Source of the DNA: Paenibacillus gallinarum
Lineage (GTDB): Bacteria; Bacillota; Bacilli; Paenibacillales; Paenibacillaceae
Direction: 5' to 3'
Assembly (NCBI RefSeq): GCF_014836635.1
Contig: NZ_JACSQL010000002.1
Coordinates: 744,001-808,000 of the forward strand
Length of the DNA: 64,000 nt
Both the position numbers and the translations under genes were made by a program. Shown piece by piece: positions 8,178 through 18,140 of this stretch (its first letter is position 1; each line of letters begins with the position of its first letter). A model generated the notes under the pieces. That model made no database searches. It saw nothing but the letters and a program-made list of their open reading frames with translations, and was not told the origin of the DNA.

Positions 8178-10940
8178 ATGGCACAATATACGCCGATGAT
8201 TCAGCAATATTTGAAAGTTAAAGAACAAGCGCAGGATGCGTTTCTTTTTTTTCGTTTAGGCGATTTTTATGAAATGTTTTTTGAAGATGCAACACTTGCC
8301 GCGAAAGAACTAGAAATTACACTTACCGGCCGAGAAGGTGGAGGCGGCGAAAAAATACCGATGTGCGGAGTGCCTTATCACTCGGCTGATAACTACATTC
8401 ATCGTTTAATTGAAAAAGGATATAAAGTGGCCATCTGTGAACAGATGGAAGATGCAGCAACAACAAAAGGCATGGTCCGCAGGGAAATTGTGCGTGTCAT
8501 TACTCCAGGAACGGTCATGGAAGGCAAAACGCTTGGCGATAAAAGCAATAACTATATGGTCTGTCTTACCCAAAAGAATGGGATGATTGCCATTTCCGCA
8601 TGTGATCTGTCTACGGGCGAACTCTATTTAACATCAGCCCTTTATTCGGAGAAGTGGTTAAAAGATGAAATCGGGATTTACGAACCGTCAGAAATCCTTG
8701 GTGACACAGCTCTTATCCATACGGTGAAGAGTGAACTGATGACGGGGAATCGTCCGGTTACCTTTACGGATTATGAAAAGAATAAAGCCGACCTTGTGAT
8801 TGAGCAGTTTGGAGAAACCGTATGGGCTAGACTCGGTGAAGAACGTCAGCACTGTCTGGCAACTTTATTCTCATATCTTCATGAGACGCAAAGACGTTCT
8901 CTTGGTCAGCTTACAGAAGTATCGACTTATGAACCTGATAACTATATGATCCTTGATCCTTTTACTAGGAGAAATCTAGAACTTGTAGAAACGGTGCGCG
9001 ATCGGTCGAAGAAAGGTTCCCTTCTGTCTCTCATCGATAAGACGGAGACATCTATGGGCGCAAGAATGCTCCGCCGCTGGATTGATAAACCTCTTTTGCA
9101 AAAGAATAAAATTGAAGAGCGTCTGGACGCGGTAGACAAGCTGTATCATCAGTTTATCTTACGTCAGGATATTCGGGAGCAGTTGCAAGAAATCTATGAT
9201 CTGGAACGCCTTGTCGGACGGATTGCATTTGGGAATGCGAACGGTCGGGACATGAATGCACTCAAAGTATCACTTGCAAGGGTTCCTGCTTTAATCGAGT
9301 TATGCCTGAACTCTCCATCTGAAACATTGCAGAAGATTGCAAGTTCCTTAGATCACTGCTCCGACCTTAAGGAACTGATCGAGGAAGCGATTGTGGACGA
9401 GCCGCCAGTTTCCGTACGGGACGGCGGAATGATTCGAGAAGGATATCATGAACATCTCGATGAACTGCGTTATGCAAGTGTGAACGGGAAACGATGGATT
9501 GCTGAGCTTGAAGCCAGAGAGCGTGAAGCTACAGGCATTCGTTCTCTTAAAATCGGATACAACAAAGTATTCGGTTATTATATTGAAGTGACAAAATCAA
9601 ACGTAGCGTCCTTGCCAGAAGGACGGTATGAGCGAAAACAAACGCTGGCCAATGCAGAACGTTATATCACTCCCGAGCTGAAGGAGAAGGAGACTCTTAT
9701 TCTTGAAGCCGAGGAAAAAATGATGGGACTCGAATATTCTTTATTCATTGAACTTCGGGATAAGCTCGCAGGTGAAATAAAAAGACTTCAGCGTCTTGCA
9801 GAGCAAGTCGCAGAGATTGATGTCTATCAATCCCTTGCTACGGTGAGTGCCGAACGAGGTTTTGTAAAGCCTGTTATTACGGATGCATTTGATATGAAGA
9901 TTAAGCAAGGTAGACACCCGGTTGTAGAATCCGTCATGCGAGATGGTTCGTTTATGGCTAATGATACCTTGATGGAACAAGAAGATCCGCGTATCTTGCT
10001 AATCACTGGACCTAATATGGCAGGGAAAAGCACTTATATGCGGCAGGTTGCTCTGATTTCGATTTTGGCGCAAATGGGTTCTTTTGTACCTGCTGCGCAG
10101 GCAGAAGTTCCGATTATGGACCGGATTTTCACAAGAATTGGCGCAGGTGATGATCTCATTGGAGGTCAAAGTACATTCATGGTTGAAATGGCAGATATTC
10201 AGATCATGACAGAAAAAGCAACACCCCGGAGTTTGATTATTATTGATGAGCTTGGTCGGGGTACCTCTACAAGTGAAGGGATGGCCATAGCTCAGGCTGT
10301 GATTGAATATGTACATGATCATATCGGCTGTAAGGCGCTTGTATCGACTCACTTCCATGAGCTGTCTCATCTGGAGGAAAGTCTATCTTCTCTTCGCAAC
10401 TACTCGATGGCAGTCCAGGAGAAAGAAGATGAAGTTCAGTTTCTGCGTAAATTAATCCCGGGGGCTGCGAGCAGCAGTTACGGTATTTATGTAGCTAGAC
10501 TTGCAGGTCTGCCTGGTTCTATTATCGAGCGAGCAAATGGCCTCATTCATGAGACGATGGGTACGATGGACAAGCATGATCATGAGAAGAATGCACAGGT
10601 AGAGTCTGCTACTGGTAGAGAACAAAGCGCTGCAGCTTCTGAGGATAACACGTATTCTGGTCTAAGTTCCGATATGCAGGGACTCAAGGCAGATGAATAT
10701 GTTATGGAGTCAAAGGTATTCGAGAAGGCTGAAGAGAGTGCGCAGGATACAGAAGTAGTTCAACTTTCGATTTTTGATGAAGAAGACATTCAGCCAAAGA
10801 AAAAAGCAGCTCACGCAGAGATAGATCCAGCTGTGAAGCAGATTATTAAAAAACTAAAAACAGCGGATTTAATGAATATGACCCCGCTGGAAGCGATGCA
10901 GTTTGTCAATGAACTAAAAAAGAAAGTAAACGATCTATAA
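8178..10940 (+). CDS. mutS: DNA mismatch repair protein MutS
   Basis: Mismatch recognition ATPase, 920 residues. The N-terminal mismatch-binding domain has the conserved FRLGDFYEMFFEDA with the Phe-x-Glu mismatch wedge. The ATPase has Walker A GPNMAGKST at 611-619 and Walker B IIDELGRGTS further on. Near the C-terminus a beta-clamp binding motif QLSIF is at 862-866, inside a low-complexity linker before the last tetramerisation-like helix region. At 920 residues it is somewhat longer than B. subtilis MutS, owing to this linker. It is followed 37 bases later by mutL; the two probably form one operon. Confidence 0.98.
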   Translation: MAQYTPMIQQYLKVKEQAQDAFLFFRLGDFYEMFFEDATLAAKELEITLTGREGGGGEKIPMCGVPYHSADNYIHRLIEKGYKVAICEQMEDAATTKGMVRREIVRVITPGTVMEGKTLGDKSNNYMVCLTQKNGMIAISACDLSTGELYLTSALYSEKWLKDEIGIYEPSEILGDTALIHTVKSELMTGNRPVTFTDYEKNKADLVIEQFGETVWARLGEERQHCLATLFSYLHETQRRSLGQLTEVSTYEPDNYMILDPFTRRNLELVETVRDRSKKGSLLSLIDKTETSMGARMLRRWIDKPLLQKNKIEERLDAVDKLYHQFILRQDIREQLQEIYDLERLVGRIAFGNANGRDMNALKVSLARVPALIELCLNSPSETLQKIASSLDHCSDLKELIEEAIVDEPPVSVRDGGMIREGYHEHLDELRYASVNGKRWIAELEAREREATGIRSLKIGYNKVFGYYIEVTKSNVASLPEGRYERKQTLANAERYITPELKEKETLILEAEEKMMGLEYSLFIELRDKLAGEIKRLQRLAEQVAEIDVYQSLATVSAERGFVKPVITDAFDMKIKQGRHPVVESVMRDGSFMANDTLMEQEDPRILLITGPNMAGKSTYMRQVALISILAQMGSFVPAAQAEVPIMDRIFTRIGAGDDLIGGQSTFMVEMADIQIMTEKATPRSLIIIDELGRGTSTSEGMAIAQAVIEYVHDHIGCKALVSTHFHELSHLEESLSSLRNYSMAVQEKEDEVQFLRKLIPGAASSSYGIYVARLAGLPGSIIERANGLIHETMGTMDKHDHEKNAQVESATGREQSAAASEDNTYSGLSSDMQGLKADEYVMESKVFEKAEESAQDTEVVQLSIFDEEDIQPKKKAAHAEIDPAVKQIIKKLKTADLMNMTPLEAMQFVNELKKKVNDL

Positions 10941-10977
10941 TTCAAAATATAGTTTGAAGTAAAGGGAGGGTTAAAAG

Positions 10978-13023
10978 GTGGCTAAAATTCATGTCCTGGA
11001 TGAACATATTGCAAACCAGATTGCTGCAGGTGAGGTGGTAGAAAGACCCGCTTCTGTAGTAAAGGAGCTTGTAGAGAATTCGATCGATGCAGGCAGTACT
11101 CGAATTGATGTCTCTGTATATGAAGGGGGACTTCAAACGATTCGTGTCACGGATAACGGCGGCGGCATAGATCCCGATGATATGGAAACCGCCTTTTACC
11201 GTCACGCAACAAGTAAAATCGAAAATGGCAGAGATCTGTTTGAAATTACGAGTTTAGGATTTCGAGGAGAAGCACTTCCGAGTATTGCTGCCGTGTCTAA
11301 AGTTCGTCTTGTCAGCTCGAATAAGGACGACGGGCGGGGAAGAGAGATTGTAATTGAAGGCGGTAAATTAATCCGCCATGAAGATATCACCGCTTCTCAA
11401 GGTACTGATTTTACGGTGGAAGAGCTGTTCTATAATACACCAGCAAGACTGAAGTATATGAAGACGATTCAGACTGAGCTCGGTCATATCTCAGATGCGA
11501 TATACCGAATGGCATTGTCGCATCCCCATATCGCATTTACCTTAAGACATAATGGGAATATGTTGCTCCAAACGATTGGGAACGGAGATTTGGTGCAGGT
11601 GATTGCTGCCATATATGGAACTTCTGCGGCCAAAACGATGCTGCCGGTAAACGGGGAAAACCTGGATTATAAGATTAGCGGATTTGTGAGTCGGCCCGAT
11701 TTTACGAGAGCCAACCGTAACGGAATATCAACGATTATAAACGGAAGATATATTAGAAACTATGGACTAAATCAAGCGCTGCTTAAGGCGTATCATACAC
11801 TATTGCCTATTAATCGGTTCCCGCTGGCCGTACTACAGCTTGAGATGCATCCCTCGCTGGTTGATGTGAACGTGCATCCCGCTAAGCTCGAAGTGCGATT
11901 TAGTAAAGAAGCTGAACTTTACGCTTTTGTAGAGGAGATTGTACATGCTGCCTTGCGGCAAGAAGTGTTAATACCGCAGGTGGTCAAGCAAACGATTGGT
12001 AAGCCAGGCAGTACATCAACTGTACAGGAACAATTCCATTTTCCAAGAGGTAAGATTGAAGATCGTGCGGAAACCAAGCAGTTCTCTGGCTCTTTTGCGA
12101 AGCAGTTACCTATTTCTGAAGAAAAAGAGTTACCTGCTTCTGAAGTGAGAGAGAGAGAGGTTCATTATGATGGGCAGGTTCGAGCTAAGGATCAGATACT
12201 TCCTTCTAAAGGTTTGAAAGATGATCTTGATGAAGACTACATTCAGCCGGATGGAAAGCAGGAGAGTCTTTCACCCTTTAATTATTCAGAAGCTTCTTCA
12301 GAAGTGAGAAATGAGCGTCAACCAATAAAACAATCTCAGCTCAATAAGTCTTTTAAAGATTATTATCGTGATATCGCTGCATCCAAAAGCAATAAACCAG
12401 CCGATCCCTATCATCATTCTTCAGAGAGACCAGAGCTTCCTGAGTTTCCAGAACTTTCTCTGATTGGTCAGCATCATGGAACGTATTTGATTGCGCAAAA
12501 TGATAGCGGTCTTTATTTGATTGATCAGCATGCGGCTCATGAACGAATAAATTATGAGTTTTATTACAAGCAGTTTGGTAATCCAGTAGAAGCGTCTCAG
12601 GAGCTGTTGCTTCCAATCACCCTGGAGTTTACTCCTTCAGAAACAGAACAGCTGAAAACGAAGCTTCCATGGTTTGAGAAAGCGGGTGTATATCTGGAGC
12701 ATTTTGGAGGACAGACTTTTCGTGTTACTTCCTACCCTTACTGGTTCCCAAAAGGAAGTGAAGAATCGATTATTCTAGAAATGGCAGAATGGGTGTTATC
12801 GGAAAGGTCCATTGACTTATCGAAATTGCGGGAAGCATCTTCTATTATGTGTTCATGTAAGGCATCTATTAAGGCAAATCAGAAATTGACTGAAAAAGAG
12901 GCCGAGGTCTTGCTTGAAAGACTCGCTGCGTGTAAGCAGCCATACACATGTCCACATGGAAGACCCATTGTCGTTTCCTTTTCAACGTATGATTTAGAAA
13001 AAATGTTTAAAAGAGTTATGTAA
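10978..13023 (+). CDS. mutL: DNA mismatch repair endonuclease MutL
   Basis: 681 residues, GTG start with AAAGGGAGGG 7 bases before it. The N-terminal GHKL ATPase has NQIAAGEV, VENSIDAG and GFRGEAL. A poorly conserved linker spans about residues 335-480. The C-terminal domain carries the endonuclease metal motif DQHAAHERI with the following Glu, the CKASIK segment and CPHGRP, so this is a nicking-type MutL as in most bacteria lacking MutH. It nicks the daughter strand after MutS recruitment and clamp contact. Directly downstream of mutS. Confidence 0.98.
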   Translation: MAKIHVLDEHIANQIAAGEVVERPASVVKELVENSIDAGSTRIDVSVYEGGLQTIRVTDNGGGIDPDDMETAFYRHATSKIENGRDLFEITSLGFRGEALPSIAAVSKVRLVSSNKDDGRGREIVIEGGKLIRHEDITASQGTDFTVEELFYNTPARLKYMKTIQTELGHISDAIYRMALSHPHIAFTLRHNGNMLLQTIGNGDLVQVIAAIYGTSAAKTMLPVNGENLDYKISGFVSRPDFTRANRNGISTIINGRYIRNYGLNQALLKAYHTLLPINRFPLAVLQLEMHPSLVDVNVHPAKLEVRFSKEAELYAFVEEIVHAALRQEVLIPQVVKQTIGKPGSTSTVQEQFHFPRGKIEDRAETKQFSGSFAKQLPISEEKELPASEVREREVHYDGQVRAKDQILPSKGLKDDLDEDYIQPDGKQESLSPFNYSEASSEVRNERQPIKQSQLNKSFKDYYRDIAASKSNKPADPYHHSSERPELPEFPELSLIGQHHGTYLIAQNDSGLYLIDQHAAHERINYEFYYKQFGNPVEASQELLLPITLEFTPSETEQLKTKLPWFEKAGVYLEHFGGQTFRVTSYPYWFPKGSEESIILEMAEWVLSERSIDLSKLREASSIMCSCKASIKANQKLTEKEAEVLLERLAACKQPYTCPHGRPIVVSFSTYDLEKMFKRVM

Positions 13024-13047
13024 ATTGGAATAAGGAACGGAGAAATT

Positions 13048-13833
13048 ATGTTAATTACAACTGGGGAAACAAAAAATGGGGATCTAGTGAAACGAGCGAT
13101 GGTTCTGGCTGAAGCCACTGGATCTTTATATGTCCCGCGAAATAAAACTTCTCTAGCCCGGCTTGCAGAAGAGTACAAGGATGATGAGATTGTTGTGGTC
13201 GTAAAGGAAGGAGCACGTCTTAGCCGTCAAAACGAACCAGAGCTTTCTTTTCACCCGAGTATGGGGTATGTCAGAGCGAAGCGTATTTTACGGGGGGAAA
13301 GTGATCCGATGCTCACGGCAGGCGACATCAAGGAAGGAGATACCGTGCTTGATTGCACAGCCGGATTAGGTACGGATGCCCTGGTTTTTGCAGTAGCTGT
13401 TGGAAAAAGCGGTCACGTTATTGCTTGTGAAAGCTCGCATTCCTTATACACATTATTACTCGAAGGAATGAAGTACTACCGTACAGGCAAGCCTGAGGTA
13501 AATGAGGCATTAAGATCGATTGAACTAAAACATAGTGATCACCTGAGTTTGCTCAAACAGATGGAAGACAATAGCGTTGACGTTATTTATTTCGATCCTA
13601 TGTTTCGTCAGCCGATGCTGGATTCGAGCGGAATAAAGCCGCTTCGTCCATTCGCAAATGATGCTGCGCTGCAGATAGAGAGTATAATAGAGGCCCGCAG
13701 AGTCGCAAGAAAGCGGATCGTAATGAAAGAAAAAGCCGGAAGCGACGAATTTACAAGACTTGGGTTTCGTGAACCCGATCGTTCGAGGTCGAAAATAGTG
13801 TACGGAGTGATTGAACTTGACAATGAGCAATAA
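13048..13833 (+). CDS. Class I SAM-dependent methyltransferase (RsmJ-like)
   Basis: 261 residues. A glycine-rich SAM site appears as LDCTAGLGTDALVFA and the catalytic-type motif as YFDPMF, which is characteristic of the RsmJ/DUF548 family; E. coli RsmJ modifies a guanine near the 3' end of 16S rRNA. The first 75 residues are a family-specific cap. Whether the Firmicute version has the same target is unknown. It starts 24 bases after mutL and its end overlaps miaA, so mutS-mutL-this gene-miaA-hfq may be one transcription unit. Confidence 0.8.
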   Translation: MLITTGETKNGDLVKRAMVLAEATGSLYVPRNKTSLARLAEEYKDDEIVVVVKEGARLSRQNEPELSFHPSMGYVRAKRILRGESDPMLTAGDIKEGDTVLDCTAGLGTDALVFAVAVGKSGHVIACESSHSLYTLLLEGMKYYRTGKPEVNEALRSIELKHSDHLSLLKQMEDNSVDVIYFDPMFRQPMLDSSGIKPLRPFANDAALQIESIIEARRVARKRIVMKEKAGSDEFTRLGFREPDRSRSKIVYGVIELDNEQ

Positions 13834-14770
13834 GCCCAAGCTGCTTGTCCTTGTAGGCCCTACAGCGGTGGGAAAGACAAAAATGAGTATAGAACTAGCC
13901 AAAACTTTTAACGCCGAGATCATTTCAGGTGATTCTATGCAGGTATATCGGCAGATGGATATCGGAACAGCGAAGATTAAACCAGAAGAAATGAATGGGA
14001 TTCCTCATCATCTAATTGATATTCATGAACCCGACTATCCTTATTCGGTAGCAGAATTTCAAGAGAACTGCCGTCATTTGATCGAAGATATTCATGCGAG
14101 AGGAAAGTTGCCTTTTATCGTAGGAGGCACAGGACTTTATGTGGAATCCGTATGTTATAACTTTCAGTTCTCGGAAGTGGGATCTGATGAAGATTTCCGT
14201 AAGGAACAATTTGATTATGCGGATGTGCACGGGCCTGAGAAACTCCATGAGAAGTTAAGAGGAATTGATCCTCCGAGTGCCGATCGATTACACCCTAATG
14301 ATGTAAGACGTGTGATTAGAGCGCTTGAAATTTATCATATGACAGGCATGAGACAATCCGATCAGCTTGCGGCACAAAAAAAGGAATCTCCGTATGATCT
14401 ATTTATCGTCGGTTTGACAATGGATAGACAAATGCTATATAAACGTATTGAAGACCGTATTGATGAGATGATGGAAGAAGGTTTAGTACAGGAAGTAGCT
14501 TCGCTGTTAGATCGGGGTGTAGGACCAGGTTGCATTTCTATGCAAGGTCTCGGATACAAAGAGATTGCTTCTTATCTTCGAGGAGAAGTTCCGCTAGAAA
14601 CAGCAGTAAGTGAACTGAAGAGGGATACGCGTCGATTCGCCAAACGACAGCTATCCTGGTTCAGACATATGAAAGATATTCATTGGGTGGATATGACGGA
14701 TACTGCAAATTTTTCTACGAGTTTCGCAATGATACGTGATATAATAGCTGAAAAGCTGAATTTGAAGTAA
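13823..14770 (+). CDS. miaA: tRNA dimethylallyltransferase MiaA
   Basis: Transfers a dimethylallyl group to A37 of tRNAs reading UNN codons. The P-loop GPTAVGKT is near the N-terminus, followed by SGDSMQVYRQMDIGTAK, the substrate loop VGGTGLYV, and the C-terminal QLSWFR element. Length 315 residues, normal. I choose ATG 13823 rather than TTG 13811 (no ribosome site); GGAGTG is 13 bases upstream, a long spacing, so coupling to the overlapping upstream gene is likely. hfq follows, as in B. subtilis. Confidence 0.96.
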   Translation: MSNKPKLLVLVGPTAVGKTKMSIELAKTFNAEIISGDSMQVYRQMDIGTAKIKPEEMNGIPHHLIDIHEPDYPYSVAEFQENCRHLIEDIHARGKLPFIVGGTGLYVESVCYNFQFSEVGSDEDFRKEQFDYADVHGPEKLHEKLRGIDPPSADRLHPNDVRRVIRALEIYHMTGMRQSDQLAAQKKESPYDLFIVGLTMDRQMLYKRIEDRIDEMMEEGLVQEVASLLDRGVGPGCISMQGLGYKEIASYLRGEVPLETAVSELKRDTRRFAKRQLSWFRHMKDIHWVDMTDTANFSTSFAMIRDIIAEKLNLK

Positions 14771-14816
14771 CATCATCTTCAAAACAATCTAATAGAATTA
14801 TTGGGGGTACGGCTAA

Positions 14817-15056
14817 ATGACCAAGTCCATCAACATCCAGGATACGTTCTTGAATCAAATGCGGAAAGAAAACATTCCAGCAACCATATTTCTAGTCAAC
14901 GGTTTTCAAATTCGAGGTACTGTAAAGGCATTTGATAATTATACGATAGTTGTCGATAGTGACGGACGCCAGCAAATGATCTATAAGCATGCCATATCCA
15001 CTTTTACACCTCAGCGCAACATTTCACTAATGCAAAATGGAAACAATGAAGAATAA
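14817..15056 (+). CDS. hfq: RNA chaperone Hfq
   Basis: 79 residues forming an Sm-like ring that binds U-rich RNA. The Sm1 region ([24 protein letters not shown], read across residues 6-29) and Sm2 signature YKHAIST at about 58-64 are both present. The C-terminal tail is short (about 10 residues), as in Bacillus rather than enterobacteria. It follows miaA in the conserved order. A GGGGG ribosome site precedes ATG 14817. Confidence 0.97.
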   Translation: MTKSINIQDTFLNQMRKENIPATIFLVNGFQIRGTVKAFDNYTIVVDSDGRQQMIYKHAISTFTPQRNISLMQNGNNEE

Positions 15057-15108
15057 AGAATGAAACTTTCTTAAAAAGTAATCGTTAATAGTGATAAGGA
15101 ATTGGCGG

Positions 15109-15136
15109 AGCAACCTGTAAAGGTTGTTCTTTTACT
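15109..15136 (+). terminator. Terminator candidate after hfq
   Basis: CAACCT/AGGTTG stem (about 15111-15126, loop GTAA) followed by TTCTTTTACTT. Short but correctly placed. Confidence 0.5.
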
Positions 15137-15230
15137 TCCTGCGGTATTTTTCCATGTTTCTACAAATACTAAAGAAAAAGACATAAGGTAGCATTCATCA
15201 TGCGTACCAAAAAGGAGTTAGGGAGGTATC

Positions 15231-17900
15231 ATGTCAAACGATACACTGTCCAGATCCGGCAATCGCAACAATAAGAATAATAAAAAGAAACCAAGCGATA
15301 AGAAAGCCGGATCTAAGAAGAAAAAAATCACACGTAAACGCGTAGGTTGGACTTTATTTTTCACAGCAGCTTTTGCCATATTCATTGCACTGGCTGGATA
15401 CTTGTTCATTATGGTTAGTGGAGAACGCATTCTATCTGCGAATCTGGATAAGATGACCGTGAACGAAACATCGAAAGTTTATGACTCACAAGGAAACGAG
15501 ATTAGTGAGCTTTCGATAGAAAATTGGGAACCAGCTGAAGAAGATGAAATTCCGCAACTCGTAAAAGATGCATTTGTTGCTACAGAGGACCGCAGATTTT
15601 ATGAACACAAGGGTGTAGACCTTTGGTCCATTGCCCGTGCTGCGGTAAAGGACGTTATGGCTCGTTCATTAGTTGAAGGGGGCAGTACAATTTCCCAACA
15701 GTTAGCTAAAAACGTATTCTTGACTCGGGATAAAACTTTCTTCCGTAAAGCTACAGAAGTGTCTATCGCACTAGCCATAGAGCGGAAATATACCAAAGAC
15801 GAGATCCTTACCATGTATCTGAACCGTGTGTGGTTCGGATATCAGGAGTATGGAATTAAAGCAGCTTCGCAGTTTTATTTTGGTAAAGAGGATCTAAATG
15901 AACTGGAACTATGGGAAGTTGCGACACTCGCTGCGATTCCAAAAGGGCCGTCTGCTTATAACCCTTCAGGGAACCCAATTGATTCCAAAGCACGCCGCGG
16001 TGTAGTTCTTGATCTGATGTATGATCAAGGATATATCACGAAGGAAGAGATGGAAGAAGCGAAGGAAGTTGAATACACATACGAAAGACCAAAAGAAGAA
16101 CGTAAATATGATTCGTATGTGGACTATGTTCTGAAAGAAGCCGAAGAGGTAACAGGCAAAACTACCGATGATTTGAATATTGGCGGATATCAAATTTATA
16201 CGGCGATGAGTACGCAGGCTCAGGAAGCAGTCGAAGAAGCTTTCAAAAACGATAATCTGTTTGAAGATAGTCCTGATGATGAGAAAGTCCAAGGTTCTAT
16301 GGTCATTATGGATCATGAGACAGGAAGTATCGTTGCTCTTCAAGGAGGACGCGATTATCAGCGTCAAGGCTTCAACCGAGCAACAAGCAGTTATCGTCAG
16401 CCGGGATCGGCATTTAAACCGATTGCATCTTATGCACCAGCCCTAGAAACAGGGAAGTTTACGAAAAACTCTAGTTTGAGTAATGCACAGCAATGTTTTG
16501 GTAATTACTGTCCGAAGAACTTACACGGATACTCCAGTACCATTGGAATGGCAGATGCGATTACAAAATCAGAGAATATCCCTGCAGTTTGGTTGCTTAA
16601 CCAAATTGGTGTAGGTACTGGCTACGACTTTGCTAAAAAACTTGGTATTACGATGACGGAAGATGATCGTAACCTTTCGATGGCGCTCGGTGGTCTGAAT
16701 AAAGGGACGAATACACTCGAAATGGCTGCAGCCTACAGTGCATTTGCCAATCGCGGTCAATACCAGGAAGCCTATGCAATTACGAAGATCGTAAATAGTG
16801 ATGGCAAAACGATTTATGAGCATAAAGATGATAAAGAACAAGTGATGAGCGAAGAAACAGCTTATCAGATGACTGAAATGATGCAAGAAGTAGTAAACAG
16901 CGGTACAGGTACAAGTGCTAAACTGAGCCGTCCAGTGGCTGGTAAGACAGGTACGACACAAAGCGGTATTCCTGGAAACAGTGCAAACCGTGATGTATGG
17001 TTTGTTGGTTATACACCGGAATATACCGCAGCCGTATGGATGGGGTATGATAATCCAGATGCAGAGCACATGCTGAAAAACAGCAGTAAACTTGCTGCTA
17101 CCTTCTTCAGTACAGTTATGGAAAAGGCACTGGAAGGGGTAGAGCGGAAAGAATTCTTTACACCAAAGAATGAAATTCCTGACACTCCTGAGGCTCCTCC
17201 GGTAGAAGAACCGAAAGTAGATGTATCCGTCAGCGGTCTGAGTGCTTCGTATGATGTAAACCAAAAAGCGGTATCTCTAAGCTGGAAAGGATCATCAACG
17301 GAAGGTGAGAAGTACCGCGTATACCGTAAAGAATCTTCAGAAGGTTCATTTACTCGTATCCAGGATGGAATCTCAGACACAAGTGCAACCGATACGGGAG
17401 CATTACCTGGACTCACCTATGAATACTATGTAACAGCCATTAACCCAGAGAATGGAGAAGACTCTGCTCCGTCGAATACAGTTACCCTCTTTATTGAAGC
17501 GGAAGAGGTAATACCAGAAGAGCCAGAGCAGCCAGAAACCATTCCTGATGAGGAAGATGAAAATTCTGGCGAAGACCAGAATGGAATCGATAATGGTGCA
17601 AATAACGGTAATGGCAATGAAAATGGTACCGGTAATGGATCTGATAATGGATCTAACGCAGGAAATGGTAATGGTAACGGCAATGGCAACGGAAATAATA
17701 ATGGAAACAATGGAGGAAATGTAAGTGGCGGCGGTGAAACGGAAACCCCTGATCGGGGTGAAAACAGCGGATCTGGTGGAGAAAATGAAACAACCCCTCC
17801 AGAGGAAACGGTTCCTCCTGCTAGCGAGACCCCTCCTTCTACTAATGGAGCCACCACTCCTCAAGTAGATACAAACAAACAAGATGAAACTACACCCTAA
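15231..17900 (+). CDS. Class A penicillin-binding protein (PBP1A type)
   Basis: Bifunctional peptidoglycan glycosyltransferase and transpeptidase, 889 residues. The order is: a Lys-rich cytoplasmic tail, one membrane helix at about 38-62, a GT51 domain with catalytic Glu in ATEDRRFYEHKG (E119), and a transpeptidase with SAFK (nucleophile S393), SEN (447-449) and KTG (572-574). A fibronectin type III-like module follows at about 663-755, then a tail of about 130 residues rich in Asn, Gly, Glu, Pro and Thr. The ribosome site is GGGAGG. Flanked by terminators; probably monocistronic. The Asn/Gly tail is disordered and probably crosses or lies in the wall. Confidence 0.95.
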   Translation: MSNDTLSRSGNRNNKNNKKKPSDKKAGSKKKKITRKRVGWTLFFTAAFAIFIALAGYLFIMVSGERILSANLDKMTVNETSKVYDSQGNEISELSIENWEPAEEDEIPQLVKDAFVATEDRRFYEHKGVDLWSIARAAVKDVMARSLVEGGSTISQQLAKNVFLTRDKTFFRKATEVSIALAIERKYTKDEILTMYLNRVWFGYQEYGIKAASQFYFGKEDLNELELWEVATLAAIPKGPSAYNPSGNPIDSKARRGVVLDLMYDQGYITKEEMEEAKEVEYTYERPKEERKYDSYVDYVLKEAEEVTGKTTDDLNIGGYQIYTAMSTQAQEAVEEAFKNDNLFEDSPDDEKVQGSMVIMDHETGSIVALQGGRDYQRQGFNRATSSYRQPGSAFKPIASYAPALETGKFTKNSSLSNAQQCFGNYCPKNLHGYSSTIGMADAITKSENIPAVWLLNQIGVGTGYDFAKKLGITMTEDDRNLSMALGGLNKGTNTLEMAAAYSAFANRGQYQEAYAITKIVNSDGKTIYEHKDDKEQVMSEETAYQMTEMMQEVVNSGTGTSAKLSRPVAGKTGTTQSGIPGNSANRDVWFVGYTPEYTAAVWMGYDNPDAEHMLKNSSKLAATFFSTVMEKALEGVERKEFFTPKNEIPDTPEAPPVEEPKVDVSVSGLSASYDVNQKAVSLSWKGSSTEGEKYRVYRKESSEGSFTRIQDGISDTSATDTGALPGLTYEYYVTAINPENGEDSAPSNTVTLFIEAEEVIPEEPEQPETIPDEEDENSGEDQNGIDNGANNGNGNENGTGNGSDNGSNAGNGNGNGNGNGNNNGNNGGNVSGGGETETPDRGENSGSGGENETTPPEETVPPASETPPSTNGATTPQVDTNKQDETTP
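17596..17727 (+). repeat. Low-complexity Asn-Gly coding repeat in the PBP tail
   Basis: Imperfect 6-base repeats of the AAY-GGN kind encode runs of Asn-Gly dipeptides. Codon choice varies between units, so the protein pattern is better kept than the DNA. Confidence 0.75.
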
Positions 17901-17918
17901 ATGAATGATTTTAACTCA

Positions 17919-17957
17919 AAAGAAGCCAGCAGGTGATGAAACCTGCTGGCTTCTTTC
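17919..17957 (+). terminator. Strong intrinsic terminator after the PBP gene
   Basis: Perfect 14-base stem AGAAGCCAGCAGGT/ACCTGCTGGCTTCT with loop GATGAA, then TTCT. Confidence 0.88.
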
Positions 17958-18140
17958 TGTTCTATCGGAAGCCACTTTGAGTGTATATCTTAAATATGGT
18001 AAGCTGTAAATACCTTGTAGATCGTTCTTGATTGAGATACGAAAAGTGCGAATTAAGAACTTGGATGTAGTGAATGGATTACTTCATCAAAATGAAAGAC
18101 ATCCTATTTGGATGTGAGTAATGAATGAAGAGGGATGAGG

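Noticed and set aside
16569..17264. Minus-strand open frame of 231 codons inside the PBP gene
   Set aside because: It is fully antisense to conserved transpeptidase coding sequence, has no ribosome site and its Cys/Phe/Ile-rich composition is typical of an antisense shadow.
17403..17882. Two long minus-strand frames opposite the PBP tail
   Set aside because: They mirror the Asn/Gly-rich repeat (giving Pro/Leu or Ile/Thr repeats) and have no start signals.
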